DNA of 64,000 nt from Mycobacterium sp. AZCC_0083 (GCF_014202335.1 NZ_JACHGP010000003.1:558001-622000), one strand, 5' to 3'; shown: positions 1-8,733, numbered from the stretch's first letter. Translations and numbers: made by a program. The notes: a model not told the origin generated them from the sequence alone.

Positions 1-967
1 TGATCAGCTCGTAAGCAAGGTTGGCTCCTGCGACGGCAGTGATCTCGGCCTGGTCGTAGGCCGGCGCCACCTCCACCACGTCCGCACCGACGATGTCGAG
101 TGCACGCATCGCCCGAAGCACCGCCACCAGTTCACGGCTGGTCATCCCGCCGATCTCGGGCGTCCCGGTCCCCGGCGCGAACGCCGGATCCAGCACGTCG
201 ACGTCGATGGACACGTACACCGGGTGCTCACCCACCCGGGCCAGCACCCGCTCGATCACGCCGTCGACCCCGATGCGATCGATGTCGCGGCAATGCACTG
301 CGGTGAAACCGAGTTCGGCGTCCTCGAGCAGATCCGCCCGGTCATACAGCGAGCCGCGGATACCGACGTGCGCGGAGTGGTCCTTGACCAACAGGCCCTG
401 TTCCGACGCGCGCCGGAACGGCGAGCCGTGAGTACAGGGCGCGCCGAAGTAGGTATCCCAGGTGTCGAGGTGAGCGTCGAAGTGCACCAGCGCTACCGGG
501 CCATGGACCTCGTTCATGGCCTGCAGGGCGGGCAGCGCGATGGTGTGGTCCCCGCCGAGCAGGACCACTCGCTGCTCGGGTCTGGTGAGCAGACCAAGGA
601 TGCCTGCGCGGATCTCGTCGACGGCTGCGTCGATGTCGAACGGGTTGGCCGCGATGTCACCGGCGTCGACGACCTGCGCGGTGGCGAAGGGAGCCACGTC
701 CAGCGCGGGGTGATAGGGCTTCAGTAACCGCGAGGCCTGGCGGATCGCGGCAGGTCCGAACCGGGCACCAGGGCGATAGGTCACTCCGCTGTCGAACGGC
801 ACGCCCACCACGGCGATGTCGTAGTCGCCGACTTCGTGGCGCTGCGGCAATCGCGCGAACGTTCCGATGCCCGCGTAGCGCGGCACAGCCCGCGCGTCGA
901 CCTGCCCCACGATTCCCGTCGCCGTCTGGACATGCGGTTGGTTGTGCACCTCTGCTGCCTCCCTCAT
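1..967 (-). CDS. speB: Agmatinase / ureohydrolase family protein (C-terminus beyond window)
   Basis: Binuclear-manganese ureohydrolase of the arginase/agmatinase family, which removes urea from a guanidino compound such as agmatine or guanidinobutyrate. Read on the minus strand, 322 codons are open to the window edge, close to the usual full length of about 320-330. Visible motifs are GGDH (H141), HFDAHLD (D164, H166, D168) and SIDVDVLDP (D255, D257), the full set of metal ligands. The ATG at 967 overlaps the TGA of the upstream dehydrogenase (ATGA), so the two are translationally coupled. It is the last visible gene of an operon with two dehydrogenases and an APC permease. Agmatine versus guanidinobutyrate cannot be decided from sequence. 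Only the last few residues are missing. Confidence 0.85.
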   Translation of the reverse strand, partial: MREAAEVHNQPHVQTATGIVGQVDARAVPRYAGIGTFARLPQRHEVGDYDIAVVGVPFDSGVTYRPGARFGPAAIRQASRLLKPYHPALDVAPFATAQVVDAGDIAANPFDIDAAVDEIRAGILGLLTRPEQRVVLLGGDHTIALPALQAMNEVHGPVALVHFDAHLDTWDTYFGAPCTHGSPFRRASEQGLLVKDHSAHVGIRGSLYDRADLLEDAELGFTAVHCRDIDRIGVDGVIERVLARVGEHPVYVSIDVDVLDPAFAPGTGTPEIGGMTSRELVAVLRAMRALDIVGADVVEVAPAYDQAEITAVAGANLAYELI

Positions 968-1728
968 GCTCTCGACCGTGTCGAGCCGCCGTTACACGAA
1001 ATCACCTGACCGACCACCGCTTCCACGTCGAAGTCGGACAACAACTCGACCGCGGCGGCCACCTCATCGGGAAATCCGATCCGCCCCAAGGGGATCGACG
1101 ACGCGTAGTGCCTGTGTATCGCTTCCAGTTCCACTCCGGCGGCGTCGGCGTCCACCTGCAACTGCGGGGTGTCGGTGACTCCGGGTGCGACGGCGTTCAC
1201 GATGATGTGATCGGGCGCCAGCTCACGGCCCAGTGTCTTGACCAACGAGATGAGCCCGGACTTCGACGCTGCGTACGCGGTCGCCTCCGGCCACCCGGTG
1301 ATTCCCCACTCGCTGCTGACCACCACGATCCGCCCGGCTCCCGCGTCACGCATGTGCGGAAGTACCGCCTGAACCAGATAGAACGTGCCACTCAGGTTGG
1401 TGTCCACCACTTTCCACCAGTCGGCGTCGTCGTGGTCGAGCAGCGGCGCCATCGTCATGTAGGCGTGGTTGGCCACCAGGACGTCGAGACGACCCGCCGC
1501 CTGCACGACGCCCGCGACCATGCGCACGCATTCGGCCGGATCGGATACATCACCGGCAGCAGTTAGCCCACCGATCTCGTCGGCAAGGGCAGCCAGCTCA
1601 GCACTGTCGCGGATGTCGTTGACCGCCACCGTCGCTCCCGCGGCCGCCAAGCGCCGGGCGTGTGCAGCGCCCATCCCCCGAGCGGCGCCGGTGACCAGAG
1701 CCACCCGGCCATCCAGCTTGGTACTCAT
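964..1728 (-). CDS. Short-chain dehydrogenase/reductase (SDR)
   Basis: Classical SDR of 254 residues, an NAD(P)-dependent oxidoreductase of unknown substrate. The N-terminus carries the Rossmann motif TGAARGMG (about residues 14-21), followed by the NHA version of the NNAG motif near residue 86 and the catalytic Y-x-x-x-K as YAASK near residue 155. It starts at ATG 1728, overlapping the stop of the preceding SDR at 1725, and ends overlapping the agmatinase start, so it lies inside a tightly coupled operon. A role in oxidising an alcohol or aldehyde derived from the imported amine is inferred from position only. Confidence 0.88.
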   Translation of the reverse strand: MSTKLDGRVALVTGAARGMGAAHARRLAAAGATVAVNDIRDSAELAALADEIGGLTAAGDVSDPAECVRMVAGVVQAAGRLDVLVANHAYMTMAPLLDHDDADWWKVVDTNLSGTFYLVQAVLPHMRDAGAGRIVVVSSEWGITGWPEATAYAASKSGLISLVKTLGRELAPDHIIVNAVAPGVTDTPQLQVDADAAGVELEAIHRHYASSIPLGRIGFPDEVAAAVELLSDFDVEAVVGQVISCNGGSTRSRA

Positions 1729-2417
1729 ATGACGGCTCCAGAGTTGACGTTGACGACCTCGCCGACGCTGAACGTCGCATCACAGACCAGATATTCGACG
1801 CAGCGCGCCACTTCCTGCGGGGTGGCCAGCCGTCGCAGCGGCAGCGTTCTCAGGTAATCGTCTGCGCGCCAAGGAGAATCGGTGGCCAGCAGCGGTGTGT
1901 CCGTCGGCCCGGGGGCGACGCAGTTGACTCGCACGCCGTGTCCTGCCACCTCGGCGGCGAGGCTGCGGACGAACCCGAGAATCGCACCCTTGGCAGCGGC
2001 GTAGTGCGCATCCTGATCGCCGCCGCCAACGGCGAGCTCGCTCGCCACCGCCACAAGTGCGCCACGCTGCTCGACCAGGTCGGGCAGCGTCGCCCGCGCC
2101 ACGTTCACCAGACCGCCCAGGTGGACGCGCAGCATCCGTCGCCACGCATCGGCACTGATCTCGGCGACCGGCGCCATCTCGTAGTAGCCCGCCGACGTCA
2201 CCACCGCACTGATGGGACCGAGCCGGTCGCGAATCTGGGATACCGCGGCAGCGACCGCGGTCGAATCCGAAACATCAACCGCAACAGCATGGTCCGAGCC
2301 AGCAGGATTGAGGTCGAGACAGCCCACGACGAAGCCGCGCCCGGCCAGTGCCTCGACGGCGGCGGCGCCGATACCGCTCGCCCCGCCGGTGACCAGCGCC
2401 ACCGGACGATCACTCAC
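1725..2417 (-). CDS. Short-chain dehydrogenase/reductase (SDR)
   Basis: Second SDR of the operon, 230 residues. The cofactor motif TGGASGIG lies close to the N-terminus and the active site reads YAAAKG. I chose the GTG at 2417, because GTGAGTGA places the start over the permease TGA at 2410-2412 and puts the conserved VALVTGG strand at the usual distance from the N-terminus. A longer reading from 2450 would add ten residues inside the permease gene. It shares only family-level similarity with the neighbouring SDR at 964-1728, so the pair is not a recent duplication. The substrate is unknown. Confidence 0.85.
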   Translation of the reverse strand: MSDRPVALVTGGASGIGAAAVEALAGRGFVVGCLDLNPAGSDHAVAVDVSDSTAVAAAVSQIRDRLGPISAVVTSAGYYEMAPVAEISADAWRRMLRVHLGGLVNVARATLPDLVEQRGALVAVASELAVGGGDQDAHYAAAKGAILGFVRSLAAEVAGHGVRVNCVAPGPTDTPLLATDSPWRADDYLRTLPLRRLATPQEVARCVEYLVCDATFSVGEVVNVNSGAVI

Positions 2418-3891
2418 CGGAGAACGCCCGATCGTCGGCCTGTTCGTCACTGGCTTCGATGTCGTCGATCACCGACGTGCCCAGGATCCGGGCTCGCACG
2501 CTCGCCAGGATGGCGGCGCCGATCACCCCAAGCACCACAACGCCGATCCACACCGACCAGTCCAGGTAACGCTGCTCGAAAGTTGGTCGCGGCCAAGCGA
2601 TGTTGAGGAACTGCAGCACCGCCCACACCGCAGCAACCACCGCTACCGGCAGTGCCGCGCGACCCAGCGAGAACGTGGCGGACGTCCATGCTCCGCGCAG
2701 CAGCACCACCAGGAACCCGATCAGAGGGAAGAGGAACGCCAGGTAGAAACCGCCCGCGGTGAAGTTGACCATCAGCGTGTAGACGTCGCTGGCGACGATG
2801 CTCAACAGGAACAGAGCCGCGCCGATCACCGTGGTGACCAGGACCGCCATCACGGGGATGCGCGCCTGGCCCCGCAGCTGCGCCAACGCACGGGCCGCGG
2901 GCAACGCGCCGTCGCGGGCATAGGCCCAGATGACCCGCGATGCCGAGGTCTGCAGGGCAAGGAAACTGGCAAGGAAGCCGATGACGAACAGCACCTCAAC
3001 GGGTTTGGCGATGCCTGCACCCAGCGCCGCGGTCAAGGTGTCGTACACCGGGTCGGCCACCGTACCGTCGGCCACCGCGCCCAGATCCGGGATGGCCAGG
3101 ATGATCGCGAGGCTGGAGTACACCACCACCACGGCGATGAACACCAGTGAGAACAGCACAGCCTTCGGCAGGTCTCGGCGCGGTTCGTGCACCTCTTCGG
3201 CGATGGCACCGGCACTTTCGAAGCCGACGAAGGACCAGCCGATGAACGCGACCGCCATCAGGAACGGGCCGCTCAGGTACGTCCATGGGCTCACCTGTGG
3301 ACCACCGCCCTCGAACAGCACCGACAGTGAGTTGTGTCGATGGAACAGCAGCAGCCAGGTACCCAGCCCGACCGAGCCGATCACCTCGGCGATGATGCTG
3401 CCGACCATGAAGATCTTCAGTGCGCGCCGCCCAATCAGGTTGACCGCAGTACCTGCCAGCAGAATCACCAACGCGATCAGCGCGAGTGTCCCCCCGGACG
3501 GCGCCTCCACCCCGACGATGTTGGCGATGAAGCCGGCCGCTCCGATCGCCACGGTCGCCATCGCGATCACCAGCGTCCACATGTAGACCCAGCCGGCGAA
3601 CCAGCCGTACGTCGTGCCGAGCAGGCGGCGCGACCACTGGTAGATCGACCCCTCCAGCGGCCAGCGCGACACCAGCACGGCGAAGACCAGCGCGACGAGG
3701 AGCTGCCCTCCGAACACCAGAAGGAAGCCCCACCAGAAGCTGGGGCCCGCGGCGGAGATCGCCAAGGCGAAGATGCCGTAGAGCGCCACGATCGGCGAGA
3801 TGAATGCGAAGGCGAAGGCGAACGCCGACCACAACGAGAACTCTCTGCGCAACAGCTGGGGCTGCTCGGCGGGGATGATCGATGACGACAT
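2410..3891 (-). CDS. APC-family amino acid/amine permease
   Basis: Integral membrane transporter of the amino acid-polyamine-organocation superfamily, about 493 residues with about twelve hydrophobic helices. The early helix with GIFALAISAAGP and the following R-W-P-L-E-G-S-I-Y-Q-W stretch are typical of this family (eukaryotic GABA/choline permease-like branch). I favour the ATG at 3891 over the one at 3903 four codons upstream. It is the first gene of the leftward operon and overlaps the next SDR start. With a ureohydrolase and two dehydrogenases downstream, the likely cargo is an amino acid, polyamine or guanidino compound. Confidence 0.85.
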   Translation of the reverse strand: MSSSIIPAEQPQLLRREFSLWSAFAFAFAFISPIVALYGIFALAISAAGPSFWWGFLLVFGGQLLVALVFAVLVSRWPLEGSIYQWSRRLLGTTYGWFAGWVYMWTLVIAMATVAIGAAGFIANIVGVEAPSGGTLALIALVILLAGTAVNLIGRRALKIFMVGSIIAEVIGSVGLGTWLLLFHRHNSLSVLFEGGGPQVSPWTYLSGPFLMAVAFIGWSFVGFESAGAIAEEVHEPRRDLPKAVLFSLVFIAVVVVYSSLAIILAIPDLGAVADGTVADPVYDTLTAALGAGIAKPVEVLFVIGFLASFLALQTSASRVIWAYARDGALPAARALAQLRGQARIPVMAVLVTTVIGAALFLLSIVASDVYTLMVNFTAGGFYLAFLFPLIGFLVVLLRGAWTSATFSLGRAALPVAVVAAVWAVLQFLNIAWPRPTFEQRYLDWSVWIGVVVLGVIGAAILASVRARILGTSVIDDIEASDEQADDRAFSGE

Positions 3892-4046
3892 GTCTGCTCC
3901 CACTTCTCGACACTGGTGGCAGGAACTATCACGCCCGGTCAGCGCCAGCGCCAGCTGATCTGCCGAAGACGCAGTGATCGCACCTCGTCGGTGTCCCGCA
4001 TTGGAGGATCACACAACGGCATCGGGTGCGGATGTGACGGCGGCGT

Positions 4047-4052
4047 TACGCT
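4047..4052 (+). promoter_or_regulatory. Leaderless -10 hexamer of pucR-like gene
   Basis: TACGCT fits the mycobacterial TANNNT -10 element and ends 6 nt before the ATG at 4059. No Shine-Dalgarno sequence precedes the start, so a leaderless transcript beginning at or next to the A of ATG is expected. Confidence 0.5.
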
Positions 4053-4058
4053 CGTCCA

Positions 4059-5462
4059 ATGGATCGGTCGTCCGGTGGGGCCCCGGCGGAGCCTGCGGCA
4101 ACCGAGGACCGCGCGCCGGGCGCCCCCACCCTGCGCGACCTGCTCGACGCTTCTGGGCTGGGGCTCGCCGTGCCCGACGGCCCGGCACAGGACCTCGACC
4201 GCGCGATCAGCTGGGCCCACACCACCGAGATGCGGGATCCGGCGAAGTATCTGCGCGGCGGTGAGTTGGTCTGCACTGTGGGGATCAGCCTGCAGACACC
4301 ATTGGACTGCCAGACGTTCGCCGACTCGTTGGCGCGAGCCGGCGTGGCGGGCGTGTGCTTCGGCATCGGCGACGGCCACGACGTCGTGCCGTCCGCCTTG
4401 CTGGCCCAGTGCAGGCGCCGCGGCCTTCCGGTGCTGATCGCGGCGCCGAGCGTGCCCTTCACCACGGTGAGCCGCTTCGTCGCCGAGTACGAACTCGGCG
4501 CGGAGATCGCCACCGCCCGGGCGACCAATGCGCTAGTCCCGGAGCTACTTTCGTCCCTGCGCCGACACGAATCTGCTCGTGAACTGCTGGATACAGCAGG
4601 CCAGCTCCTGGAGTGCTACTTCCTGCTCGATTCGGACGGCCAGTCGGCGGGTGAGTCGCAGGCGGTCGGGGTCGAGGTTCCCGGGCTGGGCACTCTCGGA
4701 TGGGTGGGCAGTGGCGCTCCCCCGGAACCGGCGCTGCTCGAGCTGATCGCCAGGTTCGTGCGAGCGACCCAGGCCCAACGAGACGTCGAAACCGCGCTTG
4801 CCCGTGAACGCGTCGGCCAGCTGCTGTCCCTGGTCGAACGGCGGATGTTGTTGCCCGACGCGCTCAGCCAGTTGCTTCCGTGGCCCGGCTTTGCGGCAGG
4901 AAGGCTGACCTGCTCGGCATGGCCGGCGGGAGCCGGTGCGCTGCTGTCGATGGCCATCCCCGACGCGCTCGTCGGCGCTGCCCCCGACCTATGCCTGATG
5001 CTGACCACGGAATCGTTGGAGGTGGCGGACGACCTGGCCGTGCCTTCTGGACACTCGGCGCCGGTGCCGCTGACGGAGATCGGGTCGGCGATCAGTCAAG
5101 CGCGCATCGCACTGGATCTGGCCCAACGCCGGGGAAGCAGTGTCGGACCGGATCAGTTGAGCACTCTGGAAAGCCTTCTGGAGCAACTCCCCCTCGCTCA
5201 GCTCGCTCCCTTCAAGCAGCAGCTGATCGATCCGCTCGCCGAGATGGACCGCGTGCGCGGCACTCAACACGTGCGCACTCTGCGCACGTTCCTGACCGCG
5301 AACGGCTCGTTGAGCGAGACCGCTCGCGTCCTCTATCTGCACACCAATACCGTGCGGCACCGGCTTGCTCGAATCAACGAGCTCACCGGCCGAGATCCGT
5401 TGAACCACAACGATCAGGCAGCGTTCCTGATAGGCCTGCGCACGTTGGACCGGGGTGATTGA
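4059..5462 (+). CDS. PucR-family transcriptional regulator
   Basis: DNA-binding regulator of 467 residues with PucR architecture: an N-terminal PucR-like sensory domain (about residues 20-150, with LRGGELVCT and GVAGVCFGIG), a middle region, and a C-terminal helix-turn-helix near residues 405-450 (LRTFLTANGSLSETARVLYLHTNTVRHRL). It is transcribed divergently from the permease-SDR-SDR-agmatinase operon, the usual arrangement for a PucR regulator and its nitrogen-compound target operon, so it probably controls that operon. The inducer is not readable from sequence. Confidence 0.88.
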   Translation: MDRSSGGAPAEPAATEDRAPGAPTLRDLLDASGLGLAVPDGPAQDLDRAISWAHTTEMRDPAKYLRGGELVCTVGISLQTPLDCQTFADSLARAGVAGVCFGIGDGHDVVPSALLAQCRRRGLPVLIAAPSVPFTTVSRFVAEYELGAEIATARATNALVPELLSSLRRHESARELLDTAGQLLECYFLLDSDGQSAGESQAVGVEVPGLGTLGWVGSGAPPEPALLELIARFVRATQAQRDVETALARERVGQLLSLVERRMLLPDALSQLLPWPGFAAGRLTCSAWPAGAGALLSMAIPDALVGAAPDLCLMLTTESLEVADDLAVPSGHSAPVPLTEIGSAISQARIALDLAQRRGSSVGPDQLSTLESLLEQLPLAQLAPFKQQLIDPLAEMDRVRGTQHVRTLRTFLTANGSLSETARVLYLHTNTVRHRLARINELTGRDPLNHNDQAAFLIGLRTLDRGD

Positions 5463-5486
5463 GTCCACCGAAGCGGTGATCGATTC

Positions 5487-6128
5487 TTAGCCGCCGGGGT
5501 TCGCGACGCGGCTCGCCAGGGTCGCCTGTCCCGGTCCCACGAGCTCGTCGACGGCTTCGTGCCGACCCGTCATGGCCATCAGCAGCGCTTCTCCGGTGCC
5601 ACGGACTTCGGGACCGTTGCCGTGCGTCCAAGCTACGTCGGTCGCCGTGAGTCGTAGTCCTCGAATGCGACGCCCTGCACCCAACCGCGGATTTCCAGGC
5701 ACCAGCGGCAGAATCCGTTCCAGACGATCAACGGGCACCGTGCGCGGATGGCCGAGGGCCCGACGGATGTCCTGGTGGTGGACCGTTCCATCAACGAGCG
5801 CAATCATCCCGCCGAAGCCAGCCGTCAGTCCCCGTGGACGGAGATGGCGGCCGAGGAACTCCATCAACTCTTGCGGTGACATCGGTGCGAACTCCTCGAC
5901 GCCAATCTCGTTGGCACGTAAGACCCAGCCCTTCGCAAAACGCCTTGCCAAACCGGCTGGAGACAACTCCTCGTAGCTGACCACGTGCGCCACAACGTCT
6001 TTGACCGTCCATTTCGTGCAGAGACTCGGCGCGCCCCACTCCTGCGGCGTCAGTGTCTCAAGGAACGTGGCTAGGTCGACCCGCTCGTCGTATGCCATGT
6101 CCATGAGCGGTTTCTCATCGGTGCTCAT
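5487..6128 (-). CDS. Maleylpyruvate isomerase-like (mycothiol-dependent, DinB-fold) protein
   Basis: A 213-residue protein of the actinobacterial mycothiol-dependent maleylpyruvate isomerase-like family. WTVKDVVAHV near residue 40 and HHQDIRRALG near residue 120 carry the metal-binding histidines and the H-x-x-D-x-R pattern of this four-helix-bundle fold. I chose ATG 6128 because it overlaps the stop of the upstream AHSA1 gene (ATGA). An upstream reading would add 18 residues over that gene. Third gene of an ArsR-AHSA1-DinB operon. The substrate is unknown. Confidence 0.82.
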   Translation of the reverse strand: MSTDEKPLMDMAYDERVDLATFLETLTPQEWGAPSLCTKWTVKDVVAHVVSYEELSPAGLARRFAKGWVLRANEIGVEEFAPMSPQELMEFLGRHLRPRGLTAGFGGMIALVDGTVHHQDIRRALGHPRTVPVDRLERILPLVPGNPRLGAGRRIRGLRLTATDVAWTHGNGPEVRGTGEALLMAMTGRHEAVDELVGPGQATLASRVANPGG

Positions 6129-6613
6129 CGTGACACCTCCGTCGCCGCCAGCTCGAGGTAGCGGTGAAGGTAGAGCGGCCAACCCGCCTCACCGTCGACG
6201 CCATCAGCGACGCCACGCCAGTCGGTGCCATGCCGCTCGAGGTTTCGGTGCTCCAACTCCACCCGAGTGCGGTCATCGGACTCGGCGATGAAGCGCACCT
6301 CGACCTCGCTCGTCTTGGCGGGATCGGATTCGAGTTGCCAGGTTGGTCCGATGTCCCAGGAGAACACGACGCGGTGCGGCGGCTCGAAGACGAGAACACG
6401 CGCCCATTCGCACCGACTGCCGTCAGTCCCTAGGTCGTAGATGTGTCCGCCCACTCGCGGCTCGAAGACCGTCTCGGCGATCGGAACCGCCAGCAAATTG
6501 TGTTCGCGTGGCTTGATCGCATCGAACCTGTTGGTGAACAACGCGAACGCCTGCTCAACTCCAGTACCGACCACGACGCTCTTGCGCACCGGATCAACCG
6601 CGGATGGCCTCAT
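6125..6613 (-). CDS. SRPBCC/AHSA1-domain protein
   Basis: A 162-residue START-like protein of the AHSA1 type. The conserved N-terminus RKSVVVGTGVEQAFALFT and the core FEPRVGGHIY and PPHRVVFSWD belong to the hydrophobic-cavity fold. The ATG at 6613 overlaps the ArsR stop at 6610 (ATGA). AHSA1 proteins paired with an ArsR regulator are very common in actinobacteria. The bound ligand is not known. Confidence 0.85.
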   Translation of the reverse strand: MRPSAVDPVRKSVVVGTGVEQAFALFTNRFDAIKPREHNLLAVPIAETVFEPRVGGHIYDLGTDGSRCEWARVLVFEPPHRVVFSWDIGPTWQLESDPAKTSEVEVRFIAESDDRTRVELEHRNLERHGTDWRGVADGVDGEAGWPLYLHRYLELAATEVSR

Positions 6614-6936
6614 TGGCCTCGTCCTCCCTCGTTTTCGTCGACGACCTTCTCGAATGCAGCGAGAGCCCTCTCCCAGAACACGTCCAACTCCGACCTGAGT
6701 GCCTCGATGCCCTCCGGGTTCACCTGATAGACCCGCCGCGTGCCGACGGCGCGGTCGGCAACCAGCCCGGCGCACTTCAACACCCTGAGATGTTGAGATA
6801 CGGCGGGCCTGCTGACGGGTAACCCACGTGCTAGCTCGCCAACTGCCATCGGCCCACTGGCGAGGCGTTTGAATATCGCTCGACGGGTCCCGTCGGCGAG
6901 TGCCGCCCATGCGTCGGTCGCTTCACGAGTGACCAC
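6610..6936 (-). CDS. ArsR/SmtB-family transcriptional regulator
   Basis: Winged-helix repressor of 108 residues. The N-terminus TDAWAALADGTRRAIF leads into helix-turn-helix RPAVSQHLRVLKCAGLV near residues 45-62. No cysteine or histidine metal-site cluster of the SmtB type is obvious, so it is probably not a metal sensor. I chose GTG 6936, which gives the normal ArsR N-terminus and places the palindrome 6941-6958 just upstream. A TTG at 6975 would bury that palindrome in coding sequence. It heads the operon with the AHSA1 and DinB-like genes and is likely autoregulatory. Confidence 0.87.
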   Translation of the reverse strand: MVTREATDAWAALADGTRRAIFKRLASGPMAVGELARGLPVSRPAVSQHLRVLKCAGLVADRAVGTRRVYQVNPEGIEALRSELDVFWERALAAFEKVVDENEGGRGQ

Positions 6937-6940
6937 AAAC

Positions 6941-6958
6941 GGTAAGTCTATACTTACC
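6941..6958. promoter_or_regulatory. Palindromic operator of the ArsR operon
   Basis: GGTAAGTCTATACTTACC has perfect 7-bp arms around a 4-nt centre. It lies 4 bp before the GTG of the ArsR gene and contains its likely -10 element, an ideal position for autorepression. The site is seen directly. Binding by this ArsR protein is inferred. Confidence 0.6.
6945..6950 (-). promoter_or_regulatory. -10 hexamer of the ArsR operon
   Basis: On the minus strand TAGACT fits TANNNT and ends 8 nt before the GTG at 6936, consistent with leaderless or near-leaderless transcription from within the palindrome. Confidence 0.4.
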
Positions 6959-7098
6959 GAGTCGGCCTGTACCAACGCCGACGTCAGGCAAGGGGTGCGG
7001 TCCGCCCCTGCCGATTCAGAGCAAAATCGCCCACGCGGGATTAAATTAGCTCACCTAACGTTGTAGGTCTCGTAGGAGGATTCGAAAGGAGTCTGGAA

Positions 7099-7374
7099 AT
7101 GAACTTGAAGAAGTTTGCGGCCGGAGCCGCGATGGTCGGCGCACTGGGGTTCGGCGCCGTTGGTCTGGGTGCGGGCACCGCGAGTGCCACCCCACCTGCA
7201 CCCGCCAACACCGGGTGGGCGCTAGACCATGGTTGGGGCCATGACGGCGACGGAGGCTGGGACAACCGTGGAGGCTGGGACAACCACGGCGGCTGGGACA
7301 ACCGTGGATGGGACAACGGGCCCGGGTGGGGCTGCGTCACGGGTCCGTTCGGGCACATCACCTGGTGCCCCTAG
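7099..7374 (+). CDS. Small secreted Gly/Trp/Asp-repeat protein
   Basis: A 91-residue exported protein. MNLKKFAAGAAMVGALGFG starts a signal peptide that should be cut after TASA near residue 33. The mature part holds imperfect GGWDNRGGWDNH-type repeats (about residues 52-75) and ends in a short segment with two cysteines. AAAGGAG at 7087-7093 is a good ribosome site for ATG 7099. A paralogue of the same design lies at 16637-17026. The function is unknown. The signal peptides of the pair are clearly related, but the repeats differ. Confidence 0.8.
   Translation: MNLKKFAAGAAMVGALGFGAVGLGAGTASATPPAPANTGWALDHGWGHDGDGGWDNRGGWDNHGGWDNRGWDNGPGWGCVTGPFGHITWCP
7253..7312 (+). repeat. 18-bp tandem repeats encoding GGWDN units
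   Basis: Three consecutive near-identical 18-bp units (GGAGGCTGGGACAACCGT and variants) and a shorter fourth encode the Gly-Trp-Asp-Asn repeats of the secreted protein. This is a likely site of copy-number variation. Confidence 0.6.
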
Positions 7375-7377
7375 CCG

Positions 7378-7695
7378 CTAGGCCCTGATCGCCAAGGACT
7401 CGATCCGGCCATCGTCGGTGAAGGTGAAGTGGAAGTCGAGTTCCACGGGACTTCCGGGAAAGTCCCCGGCGATCAGGGCACGCGCGACGTGCTCTCCGCC
7501 GTCGCTCCTGACATCGCGGACCTCGTAGCTGACCGTGGGAACCTCACTGCGCCAGGCGCGGATCGCGTCCACCCCATGGTGTTCGTGGCCCTCGTCTTCG
7601 ACGGTGGCGTCCGCGGTGAACTGCGCGAAGTAGGCGTCGGTGTCGGATAGCGGGGCGAGCTGAAAGTAGCGATCGATGACGGACTGTGTGTGCAT
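7378..7695 (-). CDS. SnoaL-like / NTF2-fold protein
   Basis: A 105-residue single-domain protein of the nuclear-transport-factor-2 superfamily. MHTQSVIDRYFQLAPLSDTDAYFAQFTADATVEDEG is a typical SnoaL N-terminus, with the FHFTFTDDGRIESLAI strand near the C-terminus. I chose ATG 7695, since a start five residues earlier would precede the conserved helix. It ends 3 bp from the convergent secreted-protein gene. Such proteins are small isomerases, hydrolases or binding proteins. No substrate can be assigned. Confidence 0.8.
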   Translation of the reverse strand: MHTQSVIDRYFQLAPLSDTDAYFAQFTADATVEDEGHEHHGVDAIRAWRSEVPTVSYEVRDVRSDGGEHVARALIAGDFPGSPVELDFHFTFTDDGRIESLAIRA

Positions 7696-7733
7696 GCCAC
7701 CAGCCTGCAACCTCCTGCAAGGGGAGAGTCAAA

Positions 7734-8726
7734 CTAGCCGGAAAGGCCTGCGGCGGCGGCAAAGACGCGGAGCTCGCGCTCGATGTCGGACCCGGCCGGC
7801 TGGTACACGAGCTCGGTGACTCCCACCGCGGCGAGACCCGTGATCTTCTCGGGCAACTCCGCGGCCGTGCCAGTCAGGGCCATCGAACTCGCGAATGGGA
7901 CGAGTTCGGCGACGTGCGGTTCGTCACGAGGGTTGGCCTTGACCAGATGCCCGGCATGGATCGCCAGATGCCGCTCGTGCTCGGGGGATGCCTCGATCGC
8001 CTCACGCCAACGCTGTCCGCCCGGTAGCGCGTCGACCGCTGCCCCGCCGCGCTCGTACATGGCGTGATAGAGCACGACCGCCGCGGGACCGGCAGCATCG
8101 ATCACGCGCGGCGACGTCAAGTCCTCACCGTCGTCGAGCACCGTGCCGAACGTCAAAAGTGCTCGCCAGTCGGCGATCTGGGCGGCGTCGGGTTGCGGTA
8201 CCGCGGCGGAGAACACGCCGTCGCCGAGCTCGGCCGCAACGGCCAGTCCCTTTGGCCCGTCGGCGCCGATCAGGATCGGCACTTCGATGGGTCGCTCGGC
8301 CCCGAAGCCCGGCAGGTGCAACATGCGGATCGTCGCGCCTTCCCATACCGCCGTTTCGCCGGCAAGTAGTGCCTTCAGGCATCGGACGTAGTCGGCGACC
8401 TGCCGCCACGGCATCGGTCGGGTGCCCAGCGCCAGCCGTCCAGAGAATCCCGAGCCGATCGCCACCGCGACCCGACCAGGCGCTTGGCCCGCGAGTTCGG
8501 CGATGGCGGCGGCGTTCACCATGGGATGACGCAGGCTGGGAACCAGGACGCCAGGCCCGAGGCCTATCCGCGACGTGCGCTCAGCGCACCGGCTGAGCAC
8601 CATCCAGACATCGGGATAGATCGCCGGCGAGTCGTACAGCCATGCTCGCTGGTAGCCGAGTTCCTCGGCGATCTCCACATGCGCTGGAGTGTCGGATGAC
8701 GTTGCGAAGGCACACGAGACGTCCAT
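7734..8726 (-). CDS. LLM-class (luciferase-like, probably F420-dependent) oxidoreductase
   Basis: A 330-residue TIM-barrel protein of the bacterial luciferase-like superfamily. GLGPGVLVPSLRHPM near residue 57 and VAIGSGFSGRLALG near residue 87 match the cofactor-contacting segments of the F420-dependent reductase branch, and PILIGADGPKG near residue 150 is another signature. In mycobacteria most such proteins use F420 rather than FMN, but the cofactor is an inference here. It has its own promoter (8734-8739). Confidence 0.83.
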   Translation of the reverse strand: MDVSCAFATSSDTPAHVEIAEELGYQRAWLYDSPAIYPDVWMVLSRCAERTSRIGLGPGVLVPSLRHPMVNAAAIAELAGQAPGRVAVAIGSGFSGRLALGTRPMPWRQVADYVRCLKALLAGETAVWEGATIRMLHLPGFGAERPIEVPILIGADGPKGLAVAAELGDGVFSAAVPQPDAAQIADWRALLTFGTVLDDGEDLTSPRVIDAAGPAAVVLYHAMYERGGAAVDALPGGQRWREAIEASPEHERHLAIHAGHLVKANPRDEPHVAELVPFASSMALTGTAAELPEKITGLAAVGVTELVYQPAGSDIERELRVFAAAAGLSG

Positions 8727-8733
8727 CCTCGCG

